A stretch of DNA of 64,000 bases from Synechococcus sp. CC9902 (GTDB lineage Bacteria > Cyanobacteriota > Cyanobacteriia > PCC-6307 > Cyanobiaceae): the NCBI RefSeq assembly GCF_000012505.1, contig NC_007513.1:1736001-1800000 (forward strand), in the 5' to 3' direction. The notes beneath the pieces are model-generated. The model made no database searches and was not told the DNA's origin. It saw only the letters and a list, made by a program, of their open reading frames with translations. Position numbers and translations under genes: made by a program. The first letter of the stretch is position 1, and each line of letters starts with the position of its first letter. Shown piece after piece: positions 51,730 through 61,513 of the stretch.

Positions 51730-52634
51730 AGGGCTGATGTGAGAGCCCGCTGACCCTGAGCGAAACGGGCTATCCCCTCAAGATCGTTCGCAGAAGAGAC
51801 GTTCACCAGCCCAGCTGCACGCATTAAATCTTGAACGTTCTCACTTTGGTCATGGTGATGTTCCAAGAACAGAACGCCACCTGGGGCAAGAGCACGCGGC
51901 GCATCCATCAATAAAGAGCGAATGGCCTCGAGACCATCCTCCCCAGCAAGCAACGCAACATGCGGTTCATGCTCCCGCACCACAGGATCCAACTCCCCAA
52001 GCAATGGGCTGGGGATGTAAGGAGGATTACTCACCACGATCTCAAGCTGTCCCCAAAAGGCCTGCAGGGGAAGCCACCAAGATCCATGGTGCAGCCGACA
52101 AGATTGTTGTGGGGCAAGGGCCTTGAGGTTTTTCTCAGCCAGTGCCAACGCATCGACACTCAAATCCACGGCATGCCCCTCAGCCTCGGGCCATGCGCGA
52201 CACAAGCTGACGGCGATTGCACCAGAACCCGTACCTAAGTCGGCCCAAGAGCGGGGAGGGCGTCCCCCCGCAAACGACAAAGCCAAATCCACCAAAAGCT
52301 CGGTTTCTTGCCGGGGAATTAAGGCCGCGGAGGACACCTCGATCAGGAGATCTCGCCAAGGACAAACACCAACCAAGTACTGAAGCGGCATGGACCGCTC
52401 TAAATGGAGCAGCCAAAGCTTTTCGAGCTCCTCCAATGACTGATCAATCTTGATCCTTCCCTGGGAATCAATCAGGAGTCGCTGCAATTCCGACCAGGAC
52501 ACGCCACCGCCAAGATCGAGCAGCCAATCGAGATCAACGGAGCGTCCACCGCGACGAAGTTGGCGACGGCGCCAAGCCAGCAGGTCGTTGCCAGCAAGGA
52601 ACTGCTCGGTCGTCACGTTCAGCGCCGCCGCCAA
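51726..52634 (-). CDS. prmC: Peptide chain release factor N5-glutamine methyltransferase
   Basis: A 302-aa SAM-dependent enzyme that methylates the GGQ glutamine of RF1/RF2. The N-terminal helical domain is followed by the Rossmann domain: LIPRQETELLV, DLGTGSGAIAVSL (SAM motif I), and the catalytic NPPYIPS. Overlaps tsaC (4 bp) and dprA (16 bp) on the same strand. Confidence 0.95.
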   Translation of the reverse strand: MAAALNVTTEQFLAGNDLLAWRRRQLRRGGRSVDLDWLLDLGGGVSWSELQRLLIDSQGRIKIDQSLEELEKLWLLHLERSMPLQYLVGVCPWRDLLIEVSSAALIPRQETELLVDLALSFAGGRPPRSWADLGTGSGAIAVSLCRAWPEAEGHAVDLSVDALALAEKNLKALAPQQSCRLHHGSWWLPLQAFWGQLEIVVSNPPYIPSPLLGELDPVVREHEPHVALLAGEDGLEAIRSLLMDAPRALAPGGVLFLEHHHDQSENVQDLMRAAGLVNVSSANDLEGIARFAQGQRALTSAL

Positions 52635-53686
52635 AGATGGCCAGCCTCACACACCACCTGTCCCTCACACTCAAGGGCTAAAAGCCGAGAGGACAGCTGA
52701 TGACCCCTCGGCCCCAAGCGCCGCTGAAGCGTCTCGATGGATGCACCATCTCCGATCGCCGCGAGTAACGCATCCTGAGCGACACTCGCGGAAGCAGAGA
52801 TCAACGGTCCTGCTCCCAGGTGATCGGCCAGATCAGCTGCCGTCAGGAGCGGAAAGGCTTGGTTCCGAAGAAGCGCGTTGCTCCCCCGCGACGACCAGCG
52901 ACGTGCATCCCCAGGAACAACCCAAACAGGACATTGAAGTTGAGACGCGAACTTGGCCGAAATCAACGCCCCACTGCGCTCAGGACATTCCACAACAACG
53001 AGGGCTTTCGCAAGCGCCACGATCAACCGATTGCGTTCAACGAAAGAGCCTCGATTCATGGATGTTCCTAGAGAGAACTCGCTTAGCAACAGCCCATTGC
53101 GACCGACTTCAGCCTGGAATGTCTCATGGTGTCGTGGATAAACACGCTCTAACGAGGTCCCCAAAACCGCCACCGGACGTCCACCCACGTTCAAACAGCC
53201 CCGATGAGCAGCCGCATCAATCCCCTCAGCCAAACCACTGATCACTGGCCAGCCCATCGACGCCAGCGTGCGGCCCAAATCCTCAGCCACTGCGAGGCCA
53301 TGGGCTGAAGCGGCCCGAGTCCCCACGACGGCAACCGCCTGCTGTTGCCGCAGCTCGTAAAGCAGCGACGGGTCACCACAGTGATGCAACACAACGGGGG
53401 GACGATCAAGACGATCCACCCCCTGCGGCCATTGGCGATCCCCTGGAAGGAGCACATTGTCAGGGACATTGATCTGGGGAGCTTTGCCGTGCAATCGACG
53501 AAAGCGTTCCAGGCTCGACCAACAGGATTCGGGCCAAGAAAGCAGCGTTCGAAGCCGTTCCGCTGGCCAGCTCCAAAGCTCAGCGGGACCCACCGACCAC
53601 TCACAGGCAACGGAACGGAGAGCGCGCATCCGAGCCGAACCAAGCCCAGGGCATTGACTCCACAACCACCACCAGCGACGGTCCAT
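52619..53686 (-). CDS. dprA: DNA processing protein DprA/Smf
   Basis: A 355-aa protein that loads RecA on incoming single-stranded DNA during natural transformation. The central Rossmann-like DprA domain shows VAVVGTRAASAHGLAVAEDLG, ISGLAEGIDAAAHRG and GSFVERNRLIVALA. The C-terminal winged-helix-like region ends the protein. First gene of the overlapping dprA-prmC-tsaC string. Its presence fits competence potential in this lineage, though com genes are not in the window. Confidence 0.94.
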   Translation of the reverse strand: MDRRWWWLWSQCPGLGSARMRALRSVACEWSVGPAELWSWPAERLRTLLSWPESCWSSLERFRRLHGKAPQINVPDNVLLPGDRQWPQGVDRLDRPPVVLHHCGDPSLLYELRQQQAVAVVGTRAASAHGLAVAEDLGRTLASMGWPVISGLAEGIDAAAHRGCLNVGGRPVAVLGTSLERVYPRHHETFQAEVGRNGLLLSEFSLGTSMNRGSFVERNRLIVALAKALVVVECPERSGALISAKFASQLQCPVWVVPGDARRWSSRGSNALLRNQAFPLLTAADLADHLGAGPLISASASVAQDALLAAIGDGASIETLQRRLGPRGHQLSSRLLALECEGQVVCEAGHLWRRR

Positions 53687-53714
53687 CTCGATGGCTTAGT
53701 ACACACGCACTAAT

Positions 53715-54173
53715 TCAAGCATCCGTAATTGTGGGGCCTTGGCGCAGCCGGTTCATCACAACCTGCAGGTGGCCGGGTGGGCGTCGGAGAACACGACCTT
53801 CGCTCACCATGACGAGCTCAACCGATGCATCGGCCATGAGCTGGCCATTGCAAAGCATCTGACAACGCCAAGGCCAGCGGACGCCAACAGGGAGGCTGCT
53901 GATGCTTTCCAGCACGACCATGTCGCCATGACAAAGGGCCTGTCTGTAGTTGATTTTTAAAGACACCACTGGCATCTCCACTCCCAGCATCGTCATCTCG
54001 GCATAGCTGAGGCCAGCAGCAACCAAAGCCTCAACCCTGGCTTCTTCCAGCCAAGCCACATAGGACCCGTGCCACATCACACCCGCGTGATCAGTGTGTT
54101 GAGGCAAAACACGCTTCTGCAACCTCCACGGCGTTGGCGTAACGCTGTCCGTCAGCTTGTTCGTCAACACCAT
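53715..54173 (-). CDS. Hotdog-fold acyl-CoA thioesterase (YbgC-like)
   Basis: A 152-aa 4HBT-type thioesterase. The motif QHTDHAGVMWHGSYVAWLEEAR carries the catalytic Asp followed by the hotdog helix; INYRQALCHGDMV is the next conserved strand. The substrate is not deducible. In cyanobacteria a hotdog thioesterase also serves phylloquinone synthesis (DHNA-CoA), so that is an alternative. It is divergent from the universal stress gene with ~40 bp between. Confidence 0.82.
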   Translation of the reverse strand: MVLTNKLTDSVTPTPWRLQKRVLPQHTDHAGVMWHGSYVAWLEEARVEALVAAGLSYAEMTMLGVEMPVVSLKINYRQALCHGDMVVLESISSLPVGVRWPWRCQMLCNGQLMADASVELVMVSEGRVLRRPPGHLQVVMNRLRQGPTITDA

Positions 54174-54212
54174 TCCTGCCCATAGGCTTCTCCAAAGGCT
54201 GCCGCATCAATC

Positions 54213-55061
54213 ATGTTTAGGAACCTGCTCATTGCCGATTCGGGCAAGGGCCATGTGGAAGAAATGATCCGCATGCTGCAGGACATCCCAAGCTTCAAAA
54301 CTGCACGCGTCAACCTGTTGCACGTGGTGCCAGAACAAAGCAAAGCCGGCTCCGAAGGACACCGAGACAATGCGCAATCGATGCTCGATGGCGCTGCCAA
54401 TCGCATGGGTCTTGATCCCAGCTCCGTTCAGAGCATCGTTCGCGATGGCGACACCAAGCAAACCGTGCTCAAAGTGGCCGAAGAGCTGAATGCTGACTTG
54501 ATCGTGATGGGATCACGGGGACTGGGGCGCCTTCAATCGATCCTTGCCAACAGCACAAGCCAATACGTCTTTCAACTCTCAACGCGGCCCATGCTGCTCG
54601 TCAGAGATGACCTCTACGTTCGGCATGTCAATCGCGTGCTGGTAACCATTGACGGGACTGGTGTGGGTGACGACGCGCTAAGAACCGCCTGCGAATTGGT
54701 GCGAGACATCCCAGGAGGAACGCTGACCGGCCTGCACGTGGTGCGGCAAGAATCAGCACCTTCGCGCGGAGGACGTACGAAAGCAGATGAAATCCTGGAC
54801 GCTGCGGTTCAAAGGGCACGCAGCTTTGGCGTCGACCTCAAAACCGTTCACACCGAAGGGAAAGATATCGGTCGAAGCGTTTGCGCAGTCGCCGAAGACA
54901 TCAATGCCGACATGCTCGTGATCGCGTCACAAGATCGTCGACCCCTCGTAGCGCGTGGACTCGTCGATCTTGACAAGCTGCTCGGCGGATCCGTGAGCGA
55001 TTACATCCGTGTTCACGCTCCCGCCCCAGTGCTGCTTGTTCGGGAACCGGAGCGCGCGTAG
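54213..55061 (+). CDS. Tandem universal stress protein
   Basis: A 282-aa protein with two UspA domains. Domain 1 (residues ~1-130) ends in ADLIVMGSRGLGRLQSILAN, close to the G-2x-G-9x-G(S/T) ATP-binding pattern. Domain 2 (from about 135) ends ADMLVIASQDRRPLVARGLV, in which the Gly pattern is degenerate, so one of the two may have lost ATP binding. It is convergent with psbM, 3 bp apart. Confidence 0.88.
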   Translation: MFRNLLIADSGKGHVEEMIRMLQDIPSFKTARVNLLHVVPEQSKAGSEGHRDNAQSMLDGAANRMGLDPSSVQSIVRDGDTKQTVLKVAEELNADLIVMGSRGLGRLQSILANSTSQYVFQLSTRPMLLVRDDLYVRHVNRVLVTIDGTGVGDDALRTACELVRDIPGGTLTGLHVVRQESAPSRGGRTKADEILDAAVQRARSFGVDLKTVHTEGKDIGRSVCAVAEDINADMLVIASQDRRPLVARGLVDLDKLLGGSVSDYIRVHAPAPVLLVREPERA

Positions 55062-55064
55062 ATC

Positions 55065-55169
55065 TCAGGCTTCGCTGCGATTCGTGCCGATATAAAGCAC
55101 GATCAAGAAGATTGCTGGAACCAAAATGAACATGAGGCTGGCAACAAATCCGAGATCGTTGGTTTCCAT
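55065..55169 (-). CDS. psbM: Photosystem II protein M
   Basis: A 34-aa single-helix protein: METNDLGFVASLMFILVPA, a continuing hydrophobic helix, then YIGTNRSEA. This is the PsbM pattern; PsbM sits at the PSII dimer interface. ATG 55169 and stop 55065 are unambiguous. Confidence 0.95.
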   Translation of the reverse strand: METNDLGFVASLMFILVPAIFLIVLYIGTNRSEA

Positions 55170-55228
55170 GGCCGCTGGAGGGATCCCCGCGAAGGTATCA
55201 CCGACAAGCGGCCAACGTCGCGGTGAAC

Positions 55229-55705
55229 TCAGCCCTCTTCATCGGCAGTAGCAGCCGAGCCCTTGTCCAGGGTGGGCTCGTCACTGAGCTCGTCTTCGCT
55301 TTCCAGTTCCTCGTCGGGAACAGAAGGCCAAGCCGTTGGGCCCACGGGCAGCGGAGCCTGACGCGCCGCGGCAAGCCTGGTTTCGGCTTCTGGCAAACGC
55401 ATCTGAGGCCGAGTTAGCACCATCACTGATTTTTCAACTAGGGCCTGACAGGCCAAACGCCATTCCTGGGGACGGCGACGCAACTTGCTGTCCTCCACTG
55501 GAGTGCGCACCGTCAAAGCATCGGCATTGTTTTCATCTACGACTGAAACAAAGCAAGTACTGCACTGACCGCATCCGCCACAGTTACCGAGCTGTCCTTT
55601 AAGGCCATAGAGCTCAAGGCGCTCCCGCAAAGCCACCTCCCGCAGATTTTCTCCGGGATAGCACTCCACATCACGGCCTTCGCGAACAAATCGGATCACT
55701 GGCAT
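55229..55705 (-). CDS. [2Fe-2S] ferredoxin-domain protein with acidic tail
   Basis: A 158-aa protein. Residues 1-90 form a ferredoxin fold. Cys42, Cys48, Cys51 and Cys86 follow the C-x5-C-x2-C...C spacing of adrenodoxin/bacterial type rather than the C-x4-C-x2-C of photosynthetic PetF; an additional Cys45 lies inside. The C-terminal ~65 residues are Pro/Ala-rich, then strongly acidic (PDEELESEDELSDEP), and probably disordered. ATG 55705 starts the fold (MPVIRFVREG). It is divergent from psbB. The partner is unknown. Confidence 0.85.
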   Translation of the reverse strand: MPVIRFVREGRDVECYPGENLREVALRERLELYGLKGQLGNCGGCGQCSTCFVSVVDENNADALTVRTPVEDSKLRRRPQEWRLACQALVEKSVMVLTRPQMRLPEAETRLAAARQAPLPVGPTAWPSVPDEELESEDELSDEPTLDKGSAATADEEG

Positions 55706-55890
55706 GGGTCCAAAGGGCACACAGACCCCCATCATGCGGCGAAGGTTTGCGTTTTGTGAACGGTTTAAGCGATAAACCGTGTCACTGGAACGTTGCAGCC
55801 CTGTCGTGATTCAACCAACGACCTGGCGGAAGCCCTTACGATCTCCCTGTCTGGTTGCGCGTGCGCAGCCTTGTCCCCCGAACCTGTCCC

Positions 55891-57450
55891 ATGGGATTGC
55901 CCTGGTATCGGGTGCACACCGTCGTCATCAATGACCCGGGTCGCCTTTTGGCGGTGCACCTCATGCATACAGCCCTCGTTGCCGGCTGGGCCGGCTCCAT
56001 GGCTCTGTACGAATTAGCGATTTTCGATCCATCCGATGCTGTCCTGAACCCCATGTGGCGTCAGGGCATGTTTGTGATGCCCTTCATGTCTCGCCTGGGA
56101 GTTACCGGGAGCTGGGGTGGTTGGAGCATCACTGGTGAAACCGGGGTTGACCCTGGCTTCTGGAGCTTCGAAGGTGTTGCCGCCGCCCACATTATTTTTT
56201 CAGGCCTGCTGATGCTGGCCGCCATCTGGCACTGGACCTACTGGGATCTTGAGATCTGGCAGGACCCCAGAACCGGAGAACCAGCCCTTGATCTTCCAAA
56301 GATTTTTGGCATTCACCTTCTACTAGCTGGCCTTGGCTGCTTTGGATTCGGTGCTTTCCATCTCACTGGTGTTTTTGGGCCTGGCATGTGGATTTCTGAT
56401 CCATATGGAATTACTGGTCACCTAGAGGCTGTACAACCGTCTTGGGGTCCGGAAGGATTCAATCCGTTTAACCCCGGTGGGATCGTTGCCCACCACATTG
56501 CAGCTGGAATTGTCGGCATCATCGCTGGCATTTTCCACATCACCACGCGACCGCCCGAGCGCCTCTACAAGGCTCTCCGGATGGGCAACATTGAAACTGT
56601 CTTAGCGAGTGCAATCGCGGCTGTTTTCTTTGCTGCTTTCATCGTTGCTGGAACCATGTGGTACGGCTCAGCTGCTACCCCAGTCGAGCTTTTCGGCCCT
56701 ACTCGTTATCAGTGGGATCAGAGCTACTTCAAGACGGAGATCAACCGTCGCGTTCAAACCGCTATGGACGACGGTGCAAGCCGTGAAGAAGCGTTTGCAG
56801 CCATTCCAGAGAAACTGGCGTTCTACGACTACGTGGGCAACAGCCCTGCCAAGGGTGGATTGTTCCGAGTTGGCCCGATGGTGAACGGTGACGGCCTTGC
56901 CACTTCATGGCTGGGTCACGTTGTGTTCACCGACAGCAATGGTCGTGAGTTGCAAGTTCGTCGTCTGCCGAATTTCTTCGAGAACTTCCCAGTGATTCTG
57001 GAAGACGAGCAAGGCATTGTTCGTGCTGACATTCCTTTCCGCCGTGCGGAAGCGAAGTATTCCTTCGAACAACAAGGCGTTACTGCTCAGGTGTTTGGCG
57101 GAGCCTTGGATGGTCAGAAGTTCACGGATCCTGCTGATGTGAAACGTTTGGCCCGCAAGTCGCAGTTGGGAGAAGCGTTCGATTTCGATCGCGAAACCTA
57201 CAACTCTGATGGTGTCTTCCGCAGTTCACCTCGCGGTTGGTTCACGTTCGGCCACGCCACCTTCGCGCTGCTCTTCTTCTTTGGACACATTTGGCATGGG
57301 GCACGCACCCTGTACCGCGATGTGTTTGCTGGTATCGATCCAGACCTTGGAGACCAGGTGGAATTCGGCCTGTTCGCCAAGCTGGGCGACAAGACCACAC
57401 GTCGTCTTCCAGAGGGCTACGTGCCCCCTGCAGGAACGCCTCTCAACTGA
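55891..57450 (+). CDS. psbB: Photosystem II CP47 chlorophyll-binding core antenna
   Basis: A 519-aa thylakoid protein with six helices and a large lumenal loop. It begins [19 protein letters not shown], the invariant CP47 start, and keeps the His-rich chlorophyll sites ([52 protein letters not shown]). CP47 passes excitation to the D1/D2 centre. psbT follows 21 bp after the stop. Earlier in-frame codons are not part of the family. Confidence 0.98.
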   Translation: MGLPWYRVHTVVINDPGRLLAVHLMHTALVAGWAGSMALYELAIFDPSDAVLNPMWRQGMFVMPFMSRLGVTGSWGGWSITGETGVDPGFWSFEGVAAAHIIFSGLLMLAAIWHWTYWDLEIWQDPRTGEPALDLPKIFGIHLLLAGLGCFGFGAFHLTGVFGPGMWISDPYGITGHLEAVQPSWGPEGFNPFNPGGIVAHHIAAGIVGIIAGIFHITTRPPERLYKALRMGNIETVLASAIAAVFFAAFIVAGTMWYGSAATPVELFGPTRYQWDQSYFKTEINRRVQTAMDDGASREEAFAAIPEKLAFYDYVGNSPAKGGLFRVGPMVNGDGLATSWLGHVVFTDSNGRELQVRRLPNFFENFPVILEDEQGIVRADIPFRRAEAKYSFEQQGVTAQVFGGALDGQKFTDPADVKRLARKSQLGEAFDFDRETYNSDGVFRSSPRGWFTFGHATFALLFFFGHIWHGARTLYRDVFAGIDPDLGDQVEFGLFAKLGDKTTRRLPEGYVPPAGTPLN

Positions 57451-57471
57451 TCGCCTCCTAGGAAAACTCAG

Positions 57472-57567
57472 ATGGAAAGCTTCGCTTACGTCCTCATCCT
57501 CACTTTTGCGATTGCCACCTTGTTCTTTGCGATCGCCTTCCGCGATCCACCAAAGATCGGAAAGTAA
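57472..57567 (+). CDS. psbT: Photosystem II protein T
   Basis: A 31-aa single-helix protein, [19 protein letters not shown] then [12 protein letters not shown], the standard PsbT sequence. PsbT stabilises the PSII dimer and QA region. It is co-transcribed with psbB and followed by a strong terminator. Confidence 0.96.
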   Translation: MESFAYVLILTFAIATLFFAIAFRDPPKIGK

Positions 57568-57578
57568 TCCATTCACTC

Positions 57579-57604
57579 AAACCCCGCTTCGGCGGGGTTT
57601 TTTC
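57579..57604 (+). terminator. Rho-independent terminator of psbB-psbT
   Basis: A 9-bp stem (AAACCCCGC/GCGGGGTTT) capped by a stable TTCG tetraloop and followed by T residues, 12 bp after the psbT stop. Confidence 0.93.
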
Positions 57605-57779
57605 ATGCTTTTCCAAGCAGCCAAACCGGCTATTTTTGATCAGATCGATTGATTAAAACGTGAACAAATCGGCTCAAATCTTCCGATCAGTCATGGGGAA
57701 AAAATAGATATCGCCTTACCACCCTTTTCAAGTCACTAATCAATGCTTAAAGTTGATGCATATTTGATTGTGATTGGGC

Positions 57780-58256
57780 GTGCAGTGCCCCTCCTGCCAA
57801 AACACAGATAGTCGCGTTCTGGAATCCAGAGCTGCTGATGGTGGTCGCAGTGTGCGTCGTCGTCGGGAATGTCTTAACTGTGATTTTCGCTTCACCACTT
57901 ACGAACGGGTCGAGACCGTTCCGATCACAGTGATTAAACGAGATGGTTGCAGGGAACTCTTCAACCGCACCAAGGTTCTGCATGGCTTGAGTCGAGCATG
58001 CGATAAAACCGGTCTCGATGCTGCACGGCTTGAAACGGTCGTTGAGAATCTCGAACTTCAACTGCAACAACGCACTGCAAAAGAAGTTGCAAGTTCTGAA
58101 ATCGGAGAATTAGTTTTAAAGGAGCTCAAGCAAATCAGCGAAGTCGCCTACATCCGTTTCGCATCGGTGTACAGACAATTCCGAGGAATCGACGATTTTG
58201 TGTCCACCTTGGAAACGATGAACACAGAGCAGGAACATCTCGCAGCTGTCCGCTAA
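57780..58256 (+). CDS. nrdR: Transcriptional repressor NrdR
   Basis: A 158-aa protein. An N-terminal zinc ribbon (Cys3, Cys6, Cys31, Cys34) precedes an ATP-cone ([20 protein letters not shown]). NrdR represses ribonucleotide reductase genes when bound to (d)ATP. GTG 57780 gives the family start VQCPSCQN; a TTG two codons upstream is possible. The 175 bp before it are free of genes. Confidence 0.95.
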   Translation: MQCPSCQNTDSRVLESRAADGGRSVRRRRECLNCDFRFTTYERVETVPITVIKRDGCRELFNRTKVLHGLSRACDKTGLDAARLETVVENLELQLQQRTAKEVASSEIGELVLKELKQISEVAYIRFASVYRQFRGIDDFVSTLETMNTEQEHLAAVR

Positions 58257-58370
58257 AAACGAGAATTAAGGCTGGGTCATCTGTAGAGTCACACATTCTC
58301 CGTTCAACGTCGGCGGGCGTTGGACGTGAATCCTTCGTACTACCCACCTGAGGTAGACCGCCAACCCCCC

Positions 58371-59474
58371 ATGGCCGCGACGCCCACAGAAGAGCAAACC
58401 CCAGACACCAGCACAGCAACACCAGCAGTAGAAGCATCTGCCACCGCAGAAGCTGGTGCCTTAACAGCTGAGCAAGCCTTTGAAGCCGAAGATCTCGGCA
58501 TTCCCGAAGACGTTCCGACCGCTGACGATCCCAGCAGCAGAGCAAACCGGAACAACCTCGAGGAAGCCGGTTTCACCATTGATGACTTCGCGGCCCTTCT
58601 AAGCAAGTACGACTACAACTTCAAGCCTGGCGACATCGTCAACGGCACTGTCTTCGCCCTGGAATCAAAGGGCGCAATGATCGACATCGGCGCCAAGACA
58701 GCCGCGTTCATGCCCTTACAAGAGGTATCGATCAACAGGGTTGAGGGCCTGAGCGATGTGCTCCTGCCTGGTGAGATTCGTGAATTCTTCATCATGAGTG
58801 AAGAGAACGAAGATGGTCAGCTGGCGCTGTCGATCCGACGGATCGAATATCAACGTGCCTGGGAGCGTGTGCGCCAGCTTCAGAAAGAAGATGCCACGAT
58901 TTACTCCGAGGTGTTTGCCACCAACCGTGGTGGTGCTCTGGTTCGGGTTGAGGGATTGCGTGGATTCATCCCTGGCTCCCACATCAGCACGCGCAAGCCG
59001 AAAGAAGAGTTGGTTGCCGACTTCCTCCCGCTCAAATTTCTTGAAGTGGATGAAGAGCGCAACCGCTTGGTCTTAAGCCATCGCCGTGCTCTGGTTGAGC
59101 GCAAGATGAATCGCCTGGAAGTTGGCGAAGTGGTGGTTGGCACCGTCCGCGGAATCAAGCCCTACGGAGCCTTCATCGACATCGGCGGTGTCAGTGGATT
59201 GCTGCACATCTCTGAAATCAGCCATGAGCACATTGAGACTCCTCACTCTGTGCTCAATGTGAACGATCAGATGAAGGTCATGATCATCGACCTGGACGCT
59301 GAACGAGGCCGTATTTCCCTCTCTACCAAAGCACTGGAGCCCGAACCCGGTGACATGCTCACCGATCCTCAGAAAGTGTTTGAAAAAGCTGAGGAAATGG
59401 CAGCTCGGTACAAGCAAATGCTTCAAGAGCAGGCTGAGGAAGGAGATGAGCCCATCGCATCAATGATGATTTGA
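58371..59474 (+). CDS. rpsA: 30S ribosomal protein S1 (three S1 domains)
   Basis: About 367 aa from ATG 58371, or 384 from TTG 58320. Three OB-fold S1 repeats follow one another (KPGDIVNGTVFALESKGAMIDIG; YSEVFATNRGGALVRVEG; EVGEVVVGTVRGIKPYGAFIDIG), the compact cyanobacterial/plastid S1 form that aids mRNA binding. The first ~70 residues are an Ala/Thr/Glu-rich, probably disordered extension, longer than in freshwater homologues such as Synechocystis as I recall them. Neither start has an obvious SD. Confidence 0.93.
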   Translation: MAATPTEEQTPDTSTATPAVEASATAEAGALTAEQAFEAEDLGIPEDVPTADDPSSRANRNNLEEAGFTIDDFAALLSKYDYNFKPGDIVNGTVFALESKGAMIDIGAKTAAFMPLQEVSINRVEGLSDVLLPGEIREFFIMSEENEDGQLALSIRRIEYQRAWERVRQLQKEDATIYSEVFATNRGGALVRVEGLRGFIPGSHISTRKPKEELVADFLPLKFLEVDEERNRLVLSHRRALVERKMNRLEVGEVVVGTVRGIKPYGAFIDIGGVSGLLHISEISHEHIETPHSVLNVNDQMKVMIIDLDAERGRISLSTKALEPEPGDMLTDPQKVFEKAEEMAARYKQMLQEQAEEGDEPIASMMI

Positions 59475-59481
59475 GCCATCC

Positions 59482-60255
59482 ATGGCCACGTTGCTGCTGA
59501 GGGGACAACCCATCGGCTCCATTCGCGGGGTGCTGTTCGATAAGGACGGCACCCTTTCTCATAGCGAGCCACACCTTCTCGATCTTTTCGAGCGAAGGCT
59601 CACTGTGATTTGCGATCTCTGGCGTGAAACCAAAGGTGCGAGCCATCTCAGTGAACTCAACATCACCCTTCGGCAAGCCTTTGGGATTCGCGACAAGGCA
59701 CTCCATCCAGGTGGAACCCTTGCGGTTGCTGCACGCCAAGACAACCTCACCTCCACAGCCACAGTGTTCTGCATTTTTGGTTGCAGCTGGCCCGAAGCCC
59801 TGGCACTCGCCGACACTTGCTTCCAACGAATCGATCAACAATTCAGCGACGACGGATCTTCGCGCCCACTTCTCGATGGTGCCAAGAGGTTTCTTGAAGA
59901 CCTCAACAAGGCAGCGATTCCCAGCGCTGTGATCAGCAATGACACAACAAAAGGGATCCATACATTTCTGGATCACGAAAACATCAGCTCTCTGGTGGTC
60001 GATTGTTGGAGTGCAGATGATCAACCCAGGAAGCCAAATCCGGAAGCAGTGCATCAGCTCTGCAAACGCTTGCAACTGTTGCCTCATCAATGTGCCTTGA
60101 TCGGAGATGCGGAAACAGACCTCCAAATGGCAAGGGATGCTGGAATCGGCTGCGTGATTGGTTATCTGGGCGGATGGGAAATACGCCCAGACTTACCGAC
60201 CGCCGTGCATCAATTTGAGCATTGGAATGAGCTTGAACTTGAAGCCGACCCGTAA
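59482..60255 (+). CDS. HAD-superfamily hydrolase (phosphoglycolate phosphatase-like)
   Basis: A 257-aa phosphatase. Motif I is GVLFDKDGTLSHSEPH, motif II SAVISNDTTKG, a Lys lies in RKPNPEA, and motif IV is ALIGDAETDLQMARDAGIG. The cap position is type C1, as in phosphoglycolate phosphatases; the substrate is open. It follows rpsA by 7 bp and precedes metK by 24 bp on the same strand, so they may share transcripts. Confidence 0.85.
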   Translation: MATLLLRGQPIGSIRGVLFDKDGTLSHSEPHLLDLFERRLTVICDLWRETKGASHLSELNITLRQAFGIRDKALHPGGTLAVAARQDNLTSTATVFCIFGCSWPEALALADTCFQRIDQQFSDDGSSRPLLDGAKRFLEDLNKAAIPSAVISNDTTKGIHTFLDHENISSLVVDCWSADDQPRKPNPEAVHQLCKRLQLLPHQCALIGDAETDLQMARDAGIGCVIGYLGGWEIRPDLPTAVHQFEHWNELELEADP

Positions 60256-60279
60256 AGTCGTTTCAAGCCATTGATCTGC

Positions 60280-61506
60280 ATGAGTCGTTACGTCTTCACC
60301 TCGGAATCCGTTACCGAAGGACATCCAGACAAAATCTGTGATCAAGTGAGTGACGCAGTCCTCGATGCCTTGCTGGCACAAGATCCTGCAAGCCGTGTGG
60401 CCTGCGAGACCGTTGTCAATACAGGGCTTTGCATGATCACCGGCGAGGTGACCTCCAAAGCCAAGGTGGACTTCATCCACCTCGTTCGTGACGTCATCAA
60501 AGAAATTGGCTACAGCGGCGCTCGCGCCGGCGGTTTTGATGCAAACAGCTGTGCAGTTTTAGTTGCTCTTGATCAGCAATCACCTGATATTGCCCAAGGC
60601 GTCAATGAAGCTGATGACCATGCTGGCGATCCGCTGGACTTGGTCGGAGCTGGAGACCAGGGGATCATGTTTGGCTACGCCTGCAATGAAACCCCGGAGT
60701 TGATGCCGCTGCCCATCAGCCTGGCCCACCGTTTGGCCCGCCAACTCGCTGAAGTTCGCCACAACGGAACCCTCGACTATCTCCTGCCCGACGGCAAGAC
60801 CCAAGTGAGCGTGGTCTATGAAAACGACCAGCCCGTTGCGATCGACACGATTCTGATCTCAACCCAACACACCGCAGAAGTGGGGGGAATGAGTGATGAG
60901 CAAGGCATCCGCGAACGCATCACTGAAGATCTCTGGACCCACGTCGTCGAGCCCGCCACCGCTGACCTCAACCTGAAACCCAGCCGGGAGGGCACCAAAT
61001 ATCTGGTGAACCCCACGGGCAAATTCGTTGTGGGTGGACCTCAGGGAGATGCGGGTTTAACCGGACGCAAAATCATCGTTGACACCTATGGCGGCTATGC
61101 ACGCCACGGCGGTGGTGCCTTCTCAGGCAAAGATCCCACCAAGGTGGATCGTTCCGCTGCCTATGCCGCCCGCTTTGTGGCGAAAGCCCTTGTGGCATCA
61201 GGTTTAGCTGGCCGTGCCGAAGTGCAGTTGAGTTATGCCATCGGTGTGGCAAAGCCCGTTTCAATTTTGGTGGAATCGTTCGGCACCGGAACGGTGTCGA
61301 ACGAAGATCTCACAGCCCTTGTGCAAGAGCATTTCGACCTGCGCCCAGGCGCCATCATCGAAAACTTCGGACTCCGCAATCTGCCTCAGGCACGGGGTGG
61401 TCGCTTCTACCAAAACACTGCGGCCTACGGTCATTTCGGCCGGAACGACCTCAATCTCCCTTGGGAAGATGTGGCGGCCAAGGCCGAGGAACTGCGCAAG
61501 GCCTGA
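60280..61506 (+). CDS. metK: S-adenosylmethionine synthetase
   Basis: A 408-aa enzyme forming SAM from methionine and ATP. Seen: [29 protein letters not shown] and [22 protein letters not shown] 60280 (MSRYVFTSE) is the family start; three codons upstream are also open. The methionine salvage genes mtnABC are 23 kb away in this window. Confidence 0.97.
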   Translation: MSRYVFTSESVTEGHPDKICDQVSDAVLDALLAQDPASRVACETVVNTGLCMITGEVTSKAKVDFIHLVRDVIKEIGYSGARAGGFDANSCAVLVALDQQSPDIAQGVNEADDHAGDPLDLVGAGDQGIMFGYACNETPELMPLPISLAHRLARQLAEVRHNGTLDYLLPDGKTQVSVVYENDQPVAIDTILISTQHTAEVGGMSDEQGIRERITEDLWTHVVEPATADLNLKPSREGTKYLVNPTGKFVVGGPQGDAGLTGRKIIVDTYGGYARHGGGAFSGKDPTKVDRSAAYAARFVAKALVASGLAGRAEVQLSYAIGVAKPVSILVESFGTGTVSNEDLTALVQEHFDLRPGAIIENFGLRNLPQARGGRFYQNTAAYGHFGRNDLNLPWEDVAAKAEELRKA

Positions 61507-61513
61507 TTGAGTG

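Noticed and set aside
52450-53241. 263-codon plus-strand frame opposite prmC and dprA
   Set aside because: Both minus-strand genes have clear catalytic motifs over the same bases; the frame has shadow-like Arg/Pro/Ser/Gln-rich content.
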